A program made the translations under genes and the position numbers. 64,000 nucleotides of DNA from an uncultured Alphaproteobacteria bacterium (GTDB lineage Bacteria; Pseudomonadota; Alphaproteobacteria; UBA6615): the NCBI GenBank assembly GCA_943787745.1, contig CALSNJ010000006.1, positions 31,692 to 95,691 of the forward strand, given 5' to 3'. Below are positions 36,962 through 46,844 of the stretch, in pieces (position 1 is the stretch's first letter; each line of letters starts with the position of its first letter). Below the pieces are notes generated by a model. That model searched no databases. It was not told the DNA's origin and was given only the letters and a program-made list of their open reading frames with translations.

Positions 36962-38296
36962 ATGGAAGACGCGAACATCCTTCTCGAGAAAAGCCAGAAA
37001 TGGCTCGAGATGGCCTGGAAAACAATCGCCGACCATGCGACCGACCCGACCCTTTACAGTCAGGGTGCGATCACTGTTGCCGCGCTCTTCATTGGCTGGG
37101 TTCTCGCGACCTATGTCATCAGCCGTATTAAGATTTTTCGGGAAGAACCAACGACCGGCTCCTTGCTGGATATGCGTAAAAAGATCCACAGCATGCAGGT
37201 TTTGCTGCTGCCGATCGCCTGCGCCATTGCGCTTGGTTTTGCGACCCCGATCACCAAGAGCCTGCTGGGTGAGGCCTGGCTGGTACGCGGAGCACAGGGC
37301 ATCGCGTTTGTGATTTTGGCCTACAACATTGCGAACCACTTTCTGAGCAGTGTCGCCATGATCCGAATCCTGAAATGGATCGGTGTCCCGATTGCGATCC
37401 TGTTCATGATCGGCTTGCTGGATGACGTTGTGGCGCATCTCGATGGCGTGGCCATCGAAGTCGGCAATATTCGGGTCACGCTTTACGCGATCATGCGCAC
37501 ACTCGTGTTCGGCATTGTTCTGCTTTGGCTGGCGCGGGTCTCCAACGTGACCGGTCAGCGGGTTATCCGCAATCAGGGTTCTCTCGACTCCGGCACCCGA
37601 GAAGTCATCGCAAAACTGTTCGAGATTGCCGTCTTTGTGGTGATCTTCCTGCTGCTTCTCAACGTGATGGGTATCGACCTTACAGCGCTGGCGGTCTTTG
37701 GCGGTGCGCTCGGCGTCGGCCTTGGTTTCGGACTGCAGCAGATCGCGTCCAACTTCATCTCGGGCATCATCATCCTGCTCGACCGGACGATCACCATAGG
37801 CGACTTCATCGAATTGGAAGACGGGCGAACCGGCACCCTGCGCGAACTGACCATGCGTTCGGCAACGCTCGAAACCTTCGATGGCAAGGACATCATGGTG
37901 CCCAACGAGCGGTTCATCACCACCGCATTTACAAACTGGACCCACAACAACCAGAAGCAGCGTTACTCCCTGCATCTCGAAGTCGCCTACAAAACCGATC
38001 TGGAGCCAATGTTCGAGCGGATCCGGGACGTCTGCGCGTCCCACCCAAGCGTCTTGAGCGGCGAGCAATATCCCATCGAGGAACGACCCGATGCGGAAAT
38101 TGAAGGCTTTGCCGATTCCGGGATCAAGATCCTTGTCGAATTCTGGATGGAAGGCATCGACGACGGCAAAAACCGTGTTGGTGGCGATCTCTATCTGATG
38201 ATCTGGATGGCGCTGAAGGAAATGGGCGTCGAGATTCCGTTCCCGCAACGTGAGGTCAAGGTTGTCGGCGGCGAAATGCCCCGCGCCGGAGACTGA
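36962..38296 (+). CDS. MscS-family mechanosensitive channel
   Basis: 444-residue membrane protein with about five hydrophobic helices before the pore. The pore-lining helix and vestibule signature are clear: VFGGALGVGLGFGLQQIASN, then FISGIIILLDRTITIGDFIE and MVPNERFITTAFTNWTHNN. The C-terminal cytoplasmic domain is standard. Such channels open on osmotic downshock. It stands between the cupin and glutamate decarboxylase genes without an evident operon link. Confidence 0.93.
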   Translation: MEDANILLEKSQKWLEMAWKTIADHATDPTLYSQGAITVAALFIGWVLATYVISRIKIFREEPTTGSLLDMRKKIHSMQVLLLPIACAIALGFATPITKSLLGEAWLVRGAQGIAFVILAYNIANHFLSSVAMIRILKWIGVPIAILFMIGLLDDVVAHLDGVAIEVGNIRVTLYAIMRTLVFGIVLLWLARVSNVTGQRVIRNQGSLDSGTREVIAKLFEIAVFVVIFLLLLNVMGIDLTALAVFGGALGVGLGFGLQQIASNFISGIIILLDRTITIGDFIELEDGRTGTLRELTMRSATLETFDGKDIMVPNERFITTAFTNWTHNNQKQRYSLHLEVAYKTDLEPMFERIRDVCASHPSVLSGEQYPIEERPDAEIEGFADSGIKILVEFWMEGIDDGKNRVGGDLYLMIWMALKEMGVEIPFPQREVKVVGGEMPRAGD

Positions 38297-38320
38297 TCCC
38301 CGGCGCGCGTGCATTCCGAT

Positions 38321-39718
38321 CTAGTGATGGAAACCCGACGCCTCTTCCTGAGTCAGTGATGTGTGAACAGGATGCGCTTCGAAGTATTCCAGCGCACTGC
38401 GCATGTCCTCAACCAACAAATCACCAAGGTCCTGGCTGACGCCGTGACGCACCAAAATCCGCTGGATCGCCTGGTCCTGACAATTGGGGGGCAGCGTATA
38501 AGCCGGCACCTGCCAGCCTCGACTGCTCAGACGATCGGCAAAATCATAGAGACTGAAGCCCGGATCGACGCCGTCTTTCATCTTCCAGCACAGAGCGGGA
38601 ATGCCCGCATTCGCATCACCGCTATAGATCACCTCGAACGGTCCCAGTTTTGCCACCTCGGCAGCGATGAACTGGGCCGTGTCATAACAAGCAGTATGTA
38701 TCTTCTTGTAACCCTCATGGCCCAGACGCAGGAAGTTGTAATACTGGGCCACAACCTGTCCGCCCGGCCGTGAAAAGTTCAGGGCGATGTCGCGCATATT
38801 CCCGCCGAGATAATTGACCCAGAAGATCATCTCTTCGGGCAAATCAGCCTCCTCACGCCACAGCACCCAGCCAACGCCCAATGGCGCCAGCCCGAATTTA
38901 TGACCTGACGCATTGATCGAGCGCACCCGGGGCAGGCGGAAATCCCATTCAATTTCAGGCGCGCAGAACGGTGCCAGGAACGCGCCGCTCGCACCATCCA
39001 CATGAATGGGAATATCCAGACCGGTCTGTCTCTCGAAGCCGTCGAGCACATCCGAGACCGCACGCACAGGCTCATAGGCGCCGGTAAAGGTGACGCCAAG
39101 GGTCGGCACCACACCAATGGTGTTCTCATCGCAGCGCGAGAGAACCTCTTCGGGTATCATGCCGTACCGCCCTTCCTCCATGGGAATTTCACGCAGTTCG
39201 ATGTCCCAGTACCGGGCGAATTTATGCCAGCAAATCTGGACCGGCCCGGTGATCAGGTTGGGCTTGTCAAAAGGCTTGCCGGCCGCCTTTTGCCGTGCTT
39301 CCCAGCGCCGTTTCATCGCCATCCCACCAAGCATGGCAGCCTCACTCGAGCCGGTCGTGGAACAGCCGATCGCATTCTCGGCCTCCGGCGAGTTCCACAA
39401 GTCACCCAGCATATGAACGCAGCGCGCCTCGATCTCAGCCGTCTGGGGATACTCATCCTTATCGACGATGTTCTTGTCGATACATTCGTCCATCAGCTTG
39501 TGGATTTCGGGCTCTTCCCAGGTCTGACAGAAGGTCGCGAGGTTCTGTCGGGCATTCCCGTCGAGCATCAACTCGTCATGCACCAGCGTATAGGCGTGCC
39601 GCGGGTCCTGCTCCGTCGTCGGAAACTTGTATTTGGGCACCCGCACAGACAAATCCGAGGATGCATAGACTTCGTCGTTAATCTTGTGTCGGATCGTATT
39701 CTTGTCGTGCAGGGCCAT
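38321..39718 (-). CDS. gadB: Glutamate decarboxylase
   Basis: PLP enzyme converting glutamate to GABA and CO2, often linked to acid resistance. The PLP lysine lies in [18 protein letters not shown], the substrate region in [20 protein letters not shown] and the cofactor Asp in [16 protein letters not shown]. The start at 39718 ([18 protein letters not shown]) matches GadA/GadB and has AAGGC upstream; 465 residues, normal. No GadC antiporter is adjacent. It is divergent from the ABC exporter gene across about 160 bp. Confidence 0.93.
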   Translation of the reverse strand: MALHDKNTIRHKINDEVYASSDLSVRVPKYKFPTTEQDPRHAYTLVHDELMLDGNARQNLATFCQTWEEPEIHKLMDECIDKNIVDKDEYPQTAEIEARCVHMLGDLWNSPEAENAIGCSTTGSSEAAMLGGMAMKRRWEARQKAAGKPFDKPNLITGPVQICWHKFARYWDIELREIPMEEGRYGMIPEEVLSRCDENTIGVVPTLGVTFTGAYEPVRAVSDVLDGFERQTGLDIPIHVDGASGAFLAPFCAPEIEWDFRLPRVRSINASGHKFGLAPLGVGWVLWREEADLPEEMIFWVNYLGGNMRDIALNFSRPGGQVVAQYYNFLRLGHEGYKKIHTACYDTAQFIAAEVAKLGPFEVIYSGDANAGIPALCWKMKDGVDPGFSLYDFADRLSSRGWQVPAYTLPPNCQDQAIQRILVRHGVSQDLGDLLVEDMRSALEYFEAHPVHTSLTQEEASGFHH

Positions 39719-39876
39719 GGTGGTGCCTTTCGCGGCAGATGGTTCAAACGGACAGGATGCCGCGAGCCTATCAAAGGCCCACAACAAATGACCAGCCACG
39801 CTCAACCCGTGACTTTTAAAATCACTCCTGTCATCTTCCCCCCCTTTAGCGCTGGACAGATTGGCGGAGGCTCTCC

Positions 39877-41517
39877 GTGAAGTTCTTAAAACTGGTATGG
39901 CAAGCAGCTGGCGTTCGACGCCTCAAGCTCGCGATTGCGCTGATGGGCAGCACCTTCGGCATGATCGGTGTGCTTGTTGTTGTCAGTCAGGTTCTCGACC
40001 CTGAAGGTCATGGCGGGGATTCAAAAGTCCCCGATCTGTTTGGCCTTTTCCTGTTCGTGACGGCGGCGTTCTCGGTCATTCTCGGCAACGCGATAGGGCA
40101 GCGCCTGTCCGTGGCCATCGTCGAGGATTTGCTCGACCGCATCCGACGAGACTACGCAGACCTGGTCCGTCGCTCTGACTACGGTCGCTTCGAGGCCTTT
40201 GGCGGCACCCGCGTCTATGACACCCTGACGCGCAACTCCCAGACCCTGACGGAAGCCGCGATCATGTCGATCCACGGGGTGGCCGCCTTTGGCGCTCTGG
40301 CTTTGGGTGGGCTTTACACGCTGATCATCTCTCCGCTGGTCTTTGCGGTCATCATCGGCGTTATCATCGTCAGCACATTCTTCTTCCGGCTCACCCAGCG
40401 GCAGAGCCATTTGGCACTGACCCAGACCAGCGAACGCCAGACCGCATTTTTCTCACTGTTCCGGCATCTGATTGACGGCTTCAAGGAAGTCAAACTTCAC
40501 AATCCGCGCGGCGAGTCCATCGAGCACGAGCATCTCGATCCCGCGTCAGCCGAGTTGCGGGATTCACAAATCTTTGCCGCTGTACAAATCAACCGCGGCG
40601 TCAGTGTCTCCTATTTCTTCTTCTACCTGATGCTGGCAACGATCGCCTTCGTACTGCCACCCTTCGTGGGCGAACACGGCATTATTGTTCAGTCACTCTA
40701 CGTTGCGATTTTCATGCTCTCGGTGGTGGAAATCATCCTCAAGGCCGTTCCCATCATCACCCGCGCGAGCTTCGCCATCGACGAGCTCAATGCTGTCGAG
40801 CAATCCCTGCGCGAAGTCGTGAGCAACGAGCGTGCGCCCACCTCCGGGGTCGAGTTCGAGCGGATCGAAGCCCAGGACCTGATGTACAGCTATTTTGATC
40901 CCGACGGTGCGCGCAGCTTCACGATGGGCCCAACCGGACTGGACCTCAATCGCGGCGAGGTCTTGTTCATTGTTGGCGGGAACGGGAGTGGAAAGTCCAC
41001 CCTGATGAAGGCCTTCACCCGCCTTTATGAGCCCGAATCCGGCATGATTCTCTGGGACGGCAACCCTGTCGATTCAAACAATGTGACGGACTATCGAACC
41101 TTGTTCTCGTCCGTGTTCAGTGATTTCCATTTGTTTGACCGGCTCTATGGCCTGCCCGAAATCGAGGAAAAGACCGTCAACGACCTGCTCGATGATCTGG
41201 GCATCGCCCACAAGACCCAGTATCGCGACGGGGTATTCACCAACACAAATCTGTCCACCGGCCAGCGAAAACGCCTCGCACTCGCTGTTGCCCTGCTTGA
41301 AAATCGACCAATTTTGTTGCTCGATGAACTGGGCGCTGATCAGGACCCCGAGTTCCGGAAAAGATTCTACAATGAACTCATTCCGAGCTGGAAAAAGGAA
41401 GGCCGAACCTTGGTGATCGTAAGTCATGAGGACCAGTATTTTCACGTCGCAGATCGCACCATCGTTCTTTCGGACGGGCAGGCCGCGGTCAAACGACAGA
41501 ACGGGGAGACAACCTGA
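39877..41517 (+). CDS. Cyclic-peptide-type ABC exporter (YojI/SyrD/PvdE-like)
   Basis: 546-residue half transporter: six membrane helices (about residues 15-300) followed by one ATPase domain. Walker A is [13 protein letters not shown], the signature is [16 protein letters not shown], Walker B is [13 protein letters not shown] and the H-loop [10 protein letters not shown]. The LSTGQ form and overall length match the cyclic-peptide/siderophore exporter family that includes YojI (microcin J25 efflux), SyrD and PvdE. The start is GTG at 39877 with GGCGGAGG 6 nt upstream. The stop overlaps the SPFH gene start (TGATG). Three kb from a TOMM cyclodehydratase, it is a plausible exporter for that product. 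Confidence 0.85.
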   Translation: MKFLKLVWQAAGVRRLKLAIALMGSTFGMIGVLVVVSQVLDPEGHGGDSKVPDLFGLFLFVTAAFSVILGNAIGQRLSVAIVEDLLDRIRRDYADLVRRSDYGRFEAFGGTRVYDTLTRNSQTLTEAAIMSIHGVAAFGALALGGLYTLIISPLVFAVIIGVIIVSTFFFRLTQRQSHLALTQTSERQTAFFSLFRHLIDGFKEVKLHNPRGESIEHEHLDPASAELRDSQIFAAVQINRGVSVSYFFFYLMLATIAFVLPPFVGEHGIIVQSLYVAIFMLSVVEIILKAVPIITRASFAIDELNAVEQSLREVVSNERAPTSGVEFERIEAQDLMYSYFDPDGARSFTMGPTGLDLNRGEVLFIVGGNGSGKSTLMKAFTRLYEPESGMILWDGNPVDSNNVTDYRTLFSSVFSDFHLFDRLYGLPEIEEKTVNDLLDDLGIAHKTQYRDGVFTNTNLSTGQRKRLALAVALLENRPILLLDELGADQDPEFRKRFYNELIPSWKKEGRTLVIVSHEDQYFHVADRTIVLSDGQAAVKRQNGETT

Positions 41518-42662
41518 TGACGGCACAAACGCAGTCCAACGTGCCTCTGCTGGGGCCACTCGAGAAGGTGATCGCCACGACAGTCGCTGTTGCGATCATC
41601 ATCGGGATCATCCTGCTCCTGCTGTGGCGCTTTGTGTTTCTGACAATCCCGGCAGGACATGTCGGTGTTCTCTTCAGCCTGCTCGGCGGTGGTACGGTCA
41701 AGGAATGGGTGATGCAGGAAGGCATCGCCATGAAGTGGCCGTGGAACCGCGTTTTTCTGTTTGAAGTCCGCACTCAGCGCATTCCGTTCGAGGTCATTGC
41801 GCTTTCAGCCGAAGGCATGACCGTCACCATCGAAGGGGCCGTGTTCTTCCACCCGAAGCGTATCGACACACCTGAAGTGCTGACCACCCTTGGTCAGGAC
41901 TATCCGAACCGGATCATTCTGCCGCTCGACCCGCGGCGCCATTCGCGAACAGATTACCCAGTACAACTCGAACGAACTCTATTCTGTCGATCACCAGAGT
42001 TGCAGGACAAATCATCGCGGAGGTGCGGTCGCATCAGATTTCCAGGAATATTGTCATTGATGATCTTGTGCTGACCGAGATCAGGCTGCCGCCGGAAGAT
42101 TGCCAAGGCCATCGACCAGAAGCTGGCGCAGGAGCAGCGTGCTGCCGGATACGAGTTCCTGATCGCCGCCGAGAAACGTGAAGCCGAACGACTTCGCATT
42201 CAGGCAATTGGCCTGCAGAACTTCTACGCGATCGTCAGCGAATCCCTGAATGACACCTTGCTCACATGGCGCGGGATTGAAGCGACGGTCCAGCTGTCCC
42301 AGTCAAACAACACCAAGATCGTGATTGTGGGGGGCGGCAAGGATCAGTTGCCCCTGATCCTGGGCAGTGATGTGGCCAACCTGCCGAACAAACCCGAACC
42401 CATTGCACCGGTCGATCCCCGACGCTACCAGCTGCCGGATTGGGCGGCTCTGCCAAGCCTGTTCCCCAACCCCGCAGCGCAAATCATGCGCGAAGGTGCG
42501 GCAAAGAGCGGCTTCCCACCTCCGGGAGAAGCTGACCTGACCTCAGGTCGTCCCGGAGCCGGCGGTGTGCTCGAAGGCAGTGACAGCAAGGCACCCGATC
42601 AGGACACCGGGACAGCGCTTTCACCCGGCGCCGAAACGGACGTAGATCGGCCACGCAGATAA
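41517..42662 (+). pseudogene. SPFH/band-7 membrane protein with several frameshifts
   Basis: Begins [20 protein letters not shown] with a transmembrane helix, then the SPFH/prohibitin fold (IPAGHVGVLFSLLGGGTVKE, ITIEGAVFFHPKR-like). The reading frame changes about four times between 41930 and 42105; pieces in successive frames read AIREQITQYNSNELYSVDHQ, IIAEVRSHQISRNIVIDDL and KIAKAIDQKLAQEQRAAGYE, which together make a normal HflC-like segment. From 42258 the last frame continues to a Pro-rich tail ending at 42662. The intact amino-acid conservation on both sides of each break points to indel errors rather than decay. Coupled to the ABC exporter. Confidence 0.72.
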
Positions 42663-42758
42663 CCTTGAGACCCTAGCGCACCTCCGAGTAGAGTGTGGGC
42701 ACTGAAACAAAGCCCTTGTCGAACAACCGGCGAAGGCAACACCGATGGAGCAACCGAT

Positions 42759-42947
42759 ATGGTCGTCTTTCCGCTTAGCCTGATCTACATCCTGTGCGCG
42801 CTCGGTGTTGGCTATATCGGTCGGAACGCGTGGATCGGCTGGATCGGCGTGAGCCTGCTGGCATTCATTTTCACCCCGCTACTCGTGCTGATCGTCGTGC
42901 TGCTGCTGCGCACAGTCAATCGCACACCCGCAGCCCCGGCTGCCTGA
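42759..42947 (+). CDS. Small two-helix membrane protein
   Basis: 62 residues with two predicted membrane helices (VFPLSLIYILCALGVGYIG and IGWIGVSLLAFIFTPLLVLI, the second running on through VVLLLRT) and a short Pro/Ala tail. ATG 42759 has GGAG 9 nt upstream. No family is recognised. It lies just downstream of the SPFH gene on the same strand and converges with the cyclodehydratase, so it may belong to the exporter operon. Confidence 0.55.
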   Translation: MVVFPLSLIYILCALGVGYIGRNAWIGWIGVSLLAFIFTPLLVLIVVLLLRTVNRTPAAPAA

Positions 42948-42983
42948 TCCGACAATCCGGCCGGTCAAACCGGCCCGCGACGG

Positions 42984-45292
42984 CTACACGAAGAAGCTGA
43001 TCGGATTCAGTCCGTCCTCGCTCAAAGGCGCGTCGAGACGCCCTGCAGCGACCGGCGCCTGAAACAGGCGCGGCGCGCCACGGCGGTTCCAGAAATGGCA
43101 AATCCCCGGCGCCACCGTCCGCACACAGGACAGCGGCACATCACTGCGTTCCAGATCCAGCACAATCAGTTCATGGCCATGCGCCTTTAGCTGGTCGACA
43201 CAGTACTGGACGGCACCGTCAATGGACGTCACATCGCCAATTCCGTCGGCGAATGTGGCTGGGGCGGCTTCCGGTGACACGCGCAGATAAGGATGATCAT
43301 CCAGCTTCGCCGTTTCGTACCATGTCAGGGCGGCAGGAAACTGGGTGTCTTCGCCCCCCATCTCATTGGATTCATTGAAGGGCAGAAGCTGGTTGAGTTC
43401 GGTCAGTGCGCGGGTCGCAGCCACCGTCGGGTCGAGATGTGCCCCAAAGCCCAGCGTGATCGCGCCGCCATCGCTTTTGCGCGAGGAAATGGCGGTCACC
43501 ACGGGAATGCCGAGATTGGATGTCAGGTCGAGCACCTCAAGATGAAGTCCACGTTCTTCCTGATAACCGTACATCGCCTCCATAAAGCGCGCATCCACGC
43601 CCGAGGTATCGGCCGCAGGCATCGACAGGCGGTTGTACCACCAGATCGAGATTGAATCGCGTTCGATCAGCTCCAGCATGCCCTGCAGGATGGCTTCCTC
43701 CAGCGTACCACCCGAGGCGCAGCCGTTTGAATCACCAAAGCAGAACTGGTGATCCCCTTCAAAACCCTGGGCCTGATAATTGTAGTAGCAGTAGCGGGTC
43801 GGCAACCATCGCTGCGCGTCATGGGTCAGGGACCAGGCCGGCGTCCATTCAATGGTTTTGTTTTCGTCAAAGACCTGCGGGACGATGTGCATGCCGTCAG
43901 CACCTTCGTTCAACGTGTCCCGATTGGCATATTGGTGTTCGCTGAACCCGAGAATCTTGCCCGGGATGCACGGCCTCCTCGCCCAGTTCGGCGAAACTCG
44001 CCAGACGTCGTGGTTCGGTACCGGTCCAGCCGCAGGCATAGCGCTCCACAGCTTCCGCCAGACAGCTGACCCGGGCCTGGGTCGGTGAGAGCCCCTTGCC
44101 GCCGGCCGCCTCGGGTTTGCCAAGACGGCGATTTTCCCGCGGGTCGACCTTCTCCCGATTGGCCTGATCAGCCACCGCGATGTGCAGCCCCGGCGCGAGA
44201 GATTTGTCATGAACCCGCGAAACAATCCCGGTGAGCGGGCTGACAATCGATTCCAGCCGGTTGAGGGCCTCTTCAGCGGACAGCGCACGCCAGCCACCGT
44301 CCCCGTCACCGCCGGTCGAAACCGGGTTGAGCATAATCGGCTTGGCTTCGGTCACCGCCGTTTCGGCAACGCTGCCACAGACCGGACAATCGCCGAACCG
44401 CGGCACCAGATGGGTGGCGCGGTCCATGTCCCGGGTGTCGAGGGTCAACAGGTGACGGTCGAGATCCGAGGTTTCGCCACGCACCTGACGCAGCAGTTCC
44501 GTGATCGCAAACCCGCGGGTCAGGGACAACGACCCCGGGGTCCAGGCGCGCGCCGGGCGCATCCCGTGGGCGGTGGCCGGCAACAGGGTGTCACCGGGAC
44601 GATGCGACAACAACCGTCGGGACAGGCAGTGATAGCAGGGACGCTGATCATCGGTGATGGCCTGGGGGTGATCCGTGTGCGGCACCCCCGCGCCCATCCG
44701 CGGGCCGATCCACGACCGGACACCGGCCAGCTTCACCGGCACCCAGGATCGTCCGGCCGCCGTAAATTCCTTGTCGAGATCGACCAGTGCGGCTTGCAGA
44801 AAATCATCAACCAGCACAACCACGAGATCAGAGGCCTCCGGGCTCACCACATTGAACCCGGATCCGGTGAGCTGCGCGGCAAACACACCCGCCCCCTCGC
44901 TCCCTGCGACCGCGCCTTCACCCAGCCCCAGCACACCAACCGGGAGCGCCGCGACCTTCGCCCGGGCGTCCATGGGTGTTTCACCCTGGCTGGTCCAGTA
45001 GGCATGCAGGTTCATGTCCTGTGCCGTGGTCACGGAAATCGCATATCCCTTGGTCAGCATGCCATCGAGAACTTCGAGAATTTGCTCGGGCGAGCCCTGA
45101 TGCGGCAAAGATTCCGGTGATGTCATTCGGGGTAAACCGGCCATCGAGAAACCCGAGAAGCTGGATGTATAGCTGGCCACGCAGCCGGAAACTGCCGTCT
45201 TCCGAGAGCAGCAGCAACCGGTCTTCACCCTGACGGTGAACCGTAAAATGCGGTGCCAAAGCGATCGGCCGTGTTTTGAATTCTTCCTGCAT
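42984..45292 (-). CDS. TOMM-type RiPP cyclodehydratase (RRE + E1-like + YcaO), two frameshifts
   Basis: ATP-dependent cyclodehydratase converting Cys (or Ser/Thr) of a precursor peptide to thiazoline/oxazoline. Three frames must be joined. From ATG 45292 an RRE/leader-binding region reads QGEDRLLLLSEDGSF and QLYIQLLGFLDGRFTPNDIT. The frame then shifts near 45091-45099. The second block is the E1-like domain with two zinc CxxC pairs (RPCYHCL near 44630, DCPVCGS near 44385) and the first YcaO motif SCLAEAVERYACG. Another shift falls in CCCGGG (43959-43965). The third block continues HPGKILGFSEHQYANRD, the ATP/Mg segment GGTLEEAILQGMLELIERD and ALTELNQLL. About 769 residues joined. The C-terminus NPISFFV lacks the usual PxPxP. 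Divergent from the precursor genes. Confidence 0.85.
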
Positions 45293-45671
45293 TTGAATGT
45301 CCCTGACACTGGCAGCGCATATCGCGCGACGTTCTTTGGAAATAAACGGGTGTCCCTATAACAGAACACAGCGGTAAATCAGACTGGATTGATAAGGCAT
45401 TCCGAGAACCGGAACCCGGAAGGTTAAACATCGCCGGGGAATATGAACAGTGTAAGGCAGACCTGTGACCCCCGGACGGCAAATCACAACCTGCGGCATG
45501 TGCGAATATGGTTTTTGCCGCGCCACCCATTTGCCCTTGCCCCGTCCCCGCATCCCTCATGTGTATTTTCGGCAGCGATGTCTCTCGAAGGCCATATTTG
45601 GCCGTTTCATTGGGATTGAACGGCCGCGTGACGGATATCTTCGACACGCAAAACACCAAGGAGTTTTTGAT
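45293..45671. promoter_or_regulatory. Divergent intergenic region between cyclodehydratase and precursor 1
   Basis: 379 bp with no gene. It must hold the promoters of both the cyclodehydratase (minus) and precursor 1 (plus). Its right part (45498-45623) is block A, repeated upstream of the first DUF697 gene, and 45626-45671 is block B, repeated before precursor 2. AAGGAG at 45657-45662 is the precursor 1 ribosome site. No convincing -35/-10 pair was found. Confidence 0.6.
45498..45623 (+). repeat. Block A, copy 1 (duplicated upstream region)
   Basis: Aligns over about 126 bp with 46124-46251. Shared pieces are ATGTGCRAATATGGTTTT at the left, a CTTGCCC element, CCTCAT near the middle and GTTTCATTRGG at the right. 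Both copies could also encode a peptide starting MC(E/K)YGF, but neither has a ribosome site, so a regulatory role is more likely. Confidence 0.65.
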
Positions 45672-46018
45672 ATGTCGAATACACAGGATAACCTGACCGG
45701 ACTTAGCGACGAAGCACTCGATCCCGTACCCGCGCAGGAAGCGTCGGCATGTGGCCGTGCATGCGGCACGATTTATTGCAACATCAGCGATGAAACGCTC
45801 GATACACCGGAGCAGCAAGCCATGCCATGTGCATGCGGCTTTTTGCCACGCACCATCAGCGATTGGTGGTCTACTGTATCATCTGCGCCCCCGGCAGCAT
45901 CAGCGACGAAGCCCTCGACCAAGCTCCAGCTCAGGAAGCATATGTCGGGTGCCGTGTCTGCGTTCTTTGCACCATCAGCGACGAAGCGCTCGACGACGAA
46001 GCGCTCGACGCTTGCTAG
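45672..46018 (+). CDS. Multi-core RiPP precursor peptide 1 (frame disrupted)
   Basis: Starts MSNTQDNLTGLSDEALDPVP, then alternates Cys-rich cores with SDEALD/SDETLD spacers. Visible cores are SACGRACGTIYCN, MPCACGFLPRT, VVYCIICAPGS and YVGCRVCVLCT, each followed by (I)SDE-L-D; PAQEA or an equivalent precedes each core. Near 45861-45866 the frame changes and part of one spacer seems missing: the first part ends ...TISD, and the second begins VVYCIIC one frame over, finishing SDEALDDEALDAC and TAG 46018. AAGGAG sits at 45657-45662. The cores differ from one another, unlike those of precursor 2. Likely substrate of the divergent cyclodehydratase. Confidence 0.78.
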
Positions 46019-46049
46019 TTCGCGCTTCTTAAATCAATTTAGTTGTAAC

Positions 46050-46078
46050 CGGGCCGGTGAGATTCTCTCATCGGCCCG
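46050..46078 (+). terminator. Hairpin terminator after precursor 1
   Basis: Stem CGGGCCGGTGAGA / TCTCATCGGCCCG (12 of 13 positions pair, one as G-T) with a 3-nt loop, followed by TTTGCTTT. It shares its stem sequence with the hairpins after precursor 2 and after the third DUF697 gene. Confidence 0.75.
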
Positions 46079-46123
46079 TTTGCTTTGGTCAGGCACAGGC
46101 CGGCACGCCCCGCATACAATGGG

Positions 46124-46251
46124 ATGTGCAAATATGGTTTTCTGCAATGCCACCGGATTGGTCTTGCCCTCATCCCGGCCTCGTTTACTACCTTCCTCAT
46201 AGTAATTTCACGATCCGGTCACATATGGTCTGTTTCATTAGGGAACATCGG
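46124..46251 (+). repeat. Block A, copy 2 (upstream of the first DUF697 gene)
   Basis: Second copy of the region at 45498-45623, placed 29 nt before the first DUF697 start. The conserved ATGTGCAAATATGGTTTT and TGTTTCATTAGGG ends keep nearly the same spacing in both copies, which suggests a shared promoter or leader. Confidence 0.65.
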
Positions 46252-46279
46252 CATTCCGGGCCACAATCAGGGGAACATC

Positions 46280-46795
46280 ATGGCAGCCAGCCGCAAAAAC
46301 CGCCGAGCCGGTTGAGGACCGACGACGTTGAGACCGTTGACGACGGCTTGCCCGCCGCGGTCACCCACCAGATTCGCCGCCACGCGATGTATGCCGCAGC
46401 CGGGGGCCTGATCCCCGTACCGCTTCTGGAGATTGTCACCAGCGGCACCATCCAGATACGCCTGGTTGCCAAACTTTGTGACATCTACGGCATCAGCTTT
46501 TCGGAGAATGCGGTGAAAGCGGCACTTGGCGTCGCTGATCGGGTCCATCCTTCCCGCCGGTGCGATCGGCGTTTCCGCCTTCGCGCTTATCCGTTCGGTC
46601 CCCGTTGTGGGCCCGCTGCTGAGCCTGGCGACCATGCCCGCGCTGGCCGGTGCGGCCACCTGGGCCGTCGGACGCGTTTTCGCCTGGCACTTCGCAAATG
46701 GCGGCACGCTTGAGAATTTCGATGCCGAGGGCAGCAAGGAACAATTCAAGGCAGAATTCGAAGCCGGCAAGCGTCGCGCGTCGTCATCTGACTGA
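46280..46795 (+). pseudogene. DUF697 family membrane protein, copy 1, frameshifted
   Basis: Homologous to the intact copies downstream. From ATG 46280 (MAASRKN) the frame breaks near 46293-46300 and again near 46317-46322. It then reads DDGLPAAVTHQIRRHAMYAA, GGLIPVPLLEIVTSGTIQIR and CDIYGISFSENAVKAAL. It breaks once more near 46524 and continues SLIGSILPAGAIGVSAFALI, PVVGPLLSLATMPALAGAAT and GRVFAWHFANGGTLENFDAE. Conserved residues survive on both sides of each break, so indel errors are likely; restored, the protein has about 170 residues with a hydrophobic hairpin. It lies between the two precursor genes. Confidence 0.75.
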
Positions 46796-46844
46796 AGGAC
46801 CAGTTAGACATCAGGGACCCGCGTTCCGCTTAATCATTCCAACG

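Noticed and set aside
36929..38314. Long open frame of about 460 codons antisense to the MscS gene
   Set aside because: His/Gln/Asp-rich translation typical of a shadow of a membrane-protein gene; the sense frame has all MscS motifs.
42959..42975. Inverted repeat GGCCGGT/ACCGGCC between the small membrane protein and cyclodehydratase genes
   Set aside because: Only 7 bp with no T-run on either side; too weak to call a terminator.
45498..45671. Possible small peptide MCEYGF... in frame with precursor 1, and MCKYGF... before DUF697 copy 1
   Set aside because: Neither ATG has a ribosome site, and similarity between the two translations fades after six residues; treated as conserved non-coding sequence.
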